From NCBI GenBank assembly GCA_030425205.1, contig JAUIAP010000022.1, forward strand, positions 43,341-107,340: a stretch of DNA of 64,000 nt. Reading direction: 5' to 3'. Made by a program: the position numbers and the translations under genes. Shown here one piece after another: positions 62,678 through 64,000 of this stretch; position 1 is the stretch's first letter; every line of letters begins with the position of its first letter. This DNA is from Anaerolineae bacterium (lineage in GTDB: Bacteria; Chloroflexota; Anaerolineae; Promineifilales; Promineifilaceae). The notes below the pieces were generated by a model. That model did not search any database. It saw only the letters and a program-made list of their open reading frames with translations, and was not told where the DNA came from.

Positions 62678-63703
62678 ATGACGGAAGCGGTGAATCTACA
62701 AATCGGCATAATTTTATTGATTACGGTTGTTCTGAGTGTTCTCGTGCATTTCTTGTTGCTCGGGAGTGCGCGCTTGACGGGGCGTACCAAGACAGATTTA
62801 GATGATCGGGTGATAGATGCGTTGGATCGGCCGATTGTGTTTCTCATTCTCGTAATCGGCATTGAGATAGCTTTTGATCAGTTTAGTAGCATCACATTTC
62901 GGTGGTTGCAATATGTCGAGGATGGGTTTTTCATCGTTCGATGGCTCATCTTGCTGCTAATCGTCTATCGTCTGATCAATGCATTGGTCGGCTGGTACGG
63001 GGCTGAGGTCGCCCACCGCACTGAGACGGAGCTGGACGATAAATTCCTGACGCTTTTTCGGCATATTGCCGTCATCATCGTTACGACGATTGCCATCGTG
63101 ATGTTGCTAAACCACTTTGAAGTAGACATCAGTGCCATGGTAACGACCTTAGGTATTACCTCGCTGGCAGTCGCGTTGGCGGCTCAAGATAGTCTGAGCA
63201 ATATGATGGCTGGTTTTTTCTTGATGCTTGACCAGCCATTTCGTGAGGGCCATCGTATTGGCATTGAAGAGATTAACACGTGGGGGGACGTGCAAGAAAT
63301 CGGACTGCGAACGACGCGCATTTTGATGAGCGATCATCGTCTCGTCTCCGTTCCCAATTCCGTTATCGCAAAAGGATTGATCGTCAATTATTCACTGCCT
63401 GACCTGCGTTTTCGCATCTCGACGACAGTAGGGATTGCCTATGGCAGCGACATTGAGGCGGCACGTGTGGTGATGGTTGACGCAATTCGCCAGCAAAGTT
63501 GGGTTTTGGCAGACCGACGTATTGAGGCACTCTTTCTCGAATTTGGCGATTCAGCGTTAAACTTTCGTGTGCGCTGCTGGATCAATTCGGTAATCGACAC
63601 ACAGCCGATTCAGGATAAGATGAATACGGCATTGTATGAGGCGTTGAACGAGGCAGGGATCGACATTCCGTTCCCGCAGGTAGTGGTACATTCGGCCGAT
63701 TAA
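62678..63703 (+). CDS. Second MscS family mechanosensitive channel
   Basis: A 341-residue protein with about five N-terminal hydrophobic segments, then the MscS core. VTTLGITSLAVALAAQDSLS and NMMAGFFLMLDQPFREGHRI form the pore helix region. The beta domain has NTWGDVQEIGLRTTRILMSD and VSVPNSVIAKGLIVNYSLPD. Compared with the other mscS gene (36426) it has extra membrane helices and is not closely similar. It ends with a TCGGCCGA copy just before the stop. Its last bases overlap the convergent HAD fragment. Confidence 0.93.
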   Translation: MTEAVNLQIGIILLITVVLSVLVHFLLLGSARLTGRTKTDLDDRVIDALDRPIVFLILVIGIEIAFDQFSSITFRWLQYVEDGFFIVRWLILLLIVYRLINALVGWYGAEVAHRTETELDDKFLTLFRHIAVIIVTTIAIVMLLNHFEVDISAMVTTLGITSLAVALAAQDSLSNMMAGFFLMLDQPFREGHRIGIEEINTWGDVQEIGLRTTRILMSDHRLVSVPNSVIAKGLIVNYSLPDLRFRISTTVGIAYGSDIEAARVVMVDAIRQQSWVLADRRIEALFLEFGDSALNFRVRCWINSVIDTQPIQDKMNTALYEALNEAGIDIPFPQVVVHSAD

Positions 63704-63876
63704 TGCACCCCTAGCTCACCCAACGCACGAATCAAGTCAGCCGTATTTTTGGAAGGTGGATAGTGAATGGCGTGCATGCCGACCGCTAGCGCGCCGTCGA
63801 TATTATGTTGAAAGTCATCGATGAAGACGCTCTCTTCTGCGGAGATGCCTAATTCTTCGAGCGTATGCAGGTAGCA
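63700..63876 (-). pseudogene. C-terminal fragment of a HAD-family hydrolase, cut by an insertion sequence
   Basis: Reading left from an open end, the minus strand gives CYLHTLEELGISAEESVFID, then DFQHNIDGALAVGMHAIHYP, ending at a TAA (63702-63700). This is the end of a HAD subfamily IA hydrolase: the Asp-Asp of VFIDDFQHN with GMHAIHY. The frame upstream of about 63876 does not continue as a HAD protein. The rest of the gene may lie beyond the insertion or be lost. Confidence 0.7.
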
Positions 63877-64000
63877 GGGCTGTTCAGTTCTAGGAAAGTA
63901 GAGATAGGATGATAAACTTGTGGGTTAAAATCACCTCACCCAGAAGGAATCAATCCAATGCTTCACAGTTTTTTGTCTCAAATCAAAGATCATCGACGTG
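63877..64000 (+). mobile_element. Left end of an insertion sequence, probably ISAs1 family
   Basis: The sequence from about 63877 shares nothing with the HAD gene that it interrupts. An ATG at 63958 opens MLHSFLSQIKDHRR, the start of an ISAs1-type transposase (compare the common IPDPRR). AGAAGGAATC precedes it as ribosome-binding site. The terminal inverted repeat probably begins with CAGGGCTGTTCAG near 63875, but only one end is in the window. The rest of the element lies outside. Confidence 0.55.
63958..64000 (+). CDS. Transposase, N-terminal 14 codons
   Basis: The frame opens with ATG at 63958 and runs off the window. The residues LLSQIxDHRR-like (LHSFLSQIKDHRR) match the beginning of the DDE_Tnp_1-associated domain of ISAs1 transposases. 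The fragment is too short for more than a family guess. Confidence 0.5.
   Translation, partial: MLHSFLSQIKDHRR

Larger units (their letters stand above)
299..63699. repeat. Highly iterated palindrome TCGGCCGA (HIP-like), about 86 copies
   Basis: The perfect octamer palindrome TCGGCCGA was counted by eye at these start positions: 299, 612, 1107, 1587, 2216, 2806, 3302, 3749, 5324, 5492, 6566, 6884, 7361, 7830, 8744, 8921, 9623, 10249, 10390, 10582, 10680, 12464, 13940, 14519, 14709, 15578, 16191, 16475, 16614, 18680, 19562, 19681, 20861, 21041, 21094, 22813, 23326, 24081, 25302, 28009, 29002, 29383, 30354, 30996, 31413, 31566, 31670, 32048, 33242, 33507, 33819, 33895, 34105, 35349, 36036, 36114, 36448, 37200, 37938, 38697, 39629, 40081, 40671, 41626, 41728, 43354, 45697, 46021, 47000, 47332, 47783, 48187, 48933, 49258, 49277, 49826, 50941, 53626, 54374, 55018, 56290, 57187, 58687, 61512, 62827, 63692. 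All but about four are flanked 5' by A or T, giving WTCGGCCGAW. Most lie in genes, commonly read as Ser-Ala-Glu/Asp, Phe-Arg-Pro-Lys or Ile-Gly-Arg. The count may be off by a few. Confidence 0.95.

Overview
The window looks like chromosome of a free-living member of the Chloroflexota (Anaerolineae/Caldilineae/Ardenticatenia type). This is inferred, not proven. The basis is base composition near 50% GC, many secreted or lipid-anchored proteins with Thr/Pro-rich stalks, DUF2089/SHOCT-like modules, a fused FAD/Fe-S oxidase, a PucC-like transporter, a MelB-type symporter and a bacterial rpmH-rnpA-yidD-yidC-jag block. No rRNA, CRISPR array, prophage or dnaA was seen. Three tRNA genes (Phe, Gly, Cys) sit together on the minus strand near 34.7-34.9 kb.

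Layout. 0-9 kb: 5' end of murJ, a beta-propeller lipoprotein, a beta-helix surface protein, DoxX, then four short-motif (SHOCT-like) proteins around a GNAT enzyme. 8.8-17.8 kb: folA, a cobalamin adenosyltransferase with an HhH membrane protein, a subtilase, purine nucleoside phosphorylase, an MFS transporter, a pair of FHA proteins, and selD. 17.9-34.4 kb: a stalked glycosidase-like protein, a membrane protein, ppk1 with a transposase-type HTH at its N-terminus, elp3, a response regulator, a large FAD/Fe-S dehydrogenase, PAC2, an M14-like/M23 lipoprotein, ridA, an arginase-fold protein and an AhpD-like selenoprotein. 34.6-47.2 kb: tRNAs, PucC-like MFS, MscS, dgt, LysM protein, the rpmH-rnpA-yidD-propeller-yidC-jag cluster, a sugar symporter, a broken haloalkane dehalogenase and DUF6159. 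47.2-64 kb: WGR protein, recQ, LysM-M23 peptidase, rho, mutS2, a leader RNA, two paralogous cell-surface glycosidase-like proteins, a Tat-type coiled-coil protein, a second MscS, and a HAD gene cut by an insertion sequence at the right edge.

Three observations stand out. First, the palindrome TCGGCCGA occurs about 86 times in 64 kb where about one is expected by chance, nearly always flanked by A/T and mostly inside genes; this is a HIP1-like highly iterated palindrome. Second, the window holds two genes with an in-frame TGA at exactly the position of a catalytic cysteine: selD (SCAG-U-ASK) and an AhpD-like protein (C-K-Y-U). Each TGA is followed by a hairpin of bacterial SECIS type, so the organism very probably makes selenocysteine. 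Third, an exact 77-bp tandem duplication shifts the frame at the start of a haloalkane dehalogenase gene.

How the genes work together: the rpmH cluster serves ribosome, RNase P and membrane-protein biogenesis. The SHOCT/DUF2089/DUF4097 group is probably an envelope-related regulatory unit. SelD feeds selenophosphate to the selenoprotein route used by itself and by the AhpD-like protein. Many remaining genes build or remodel the cell surface.
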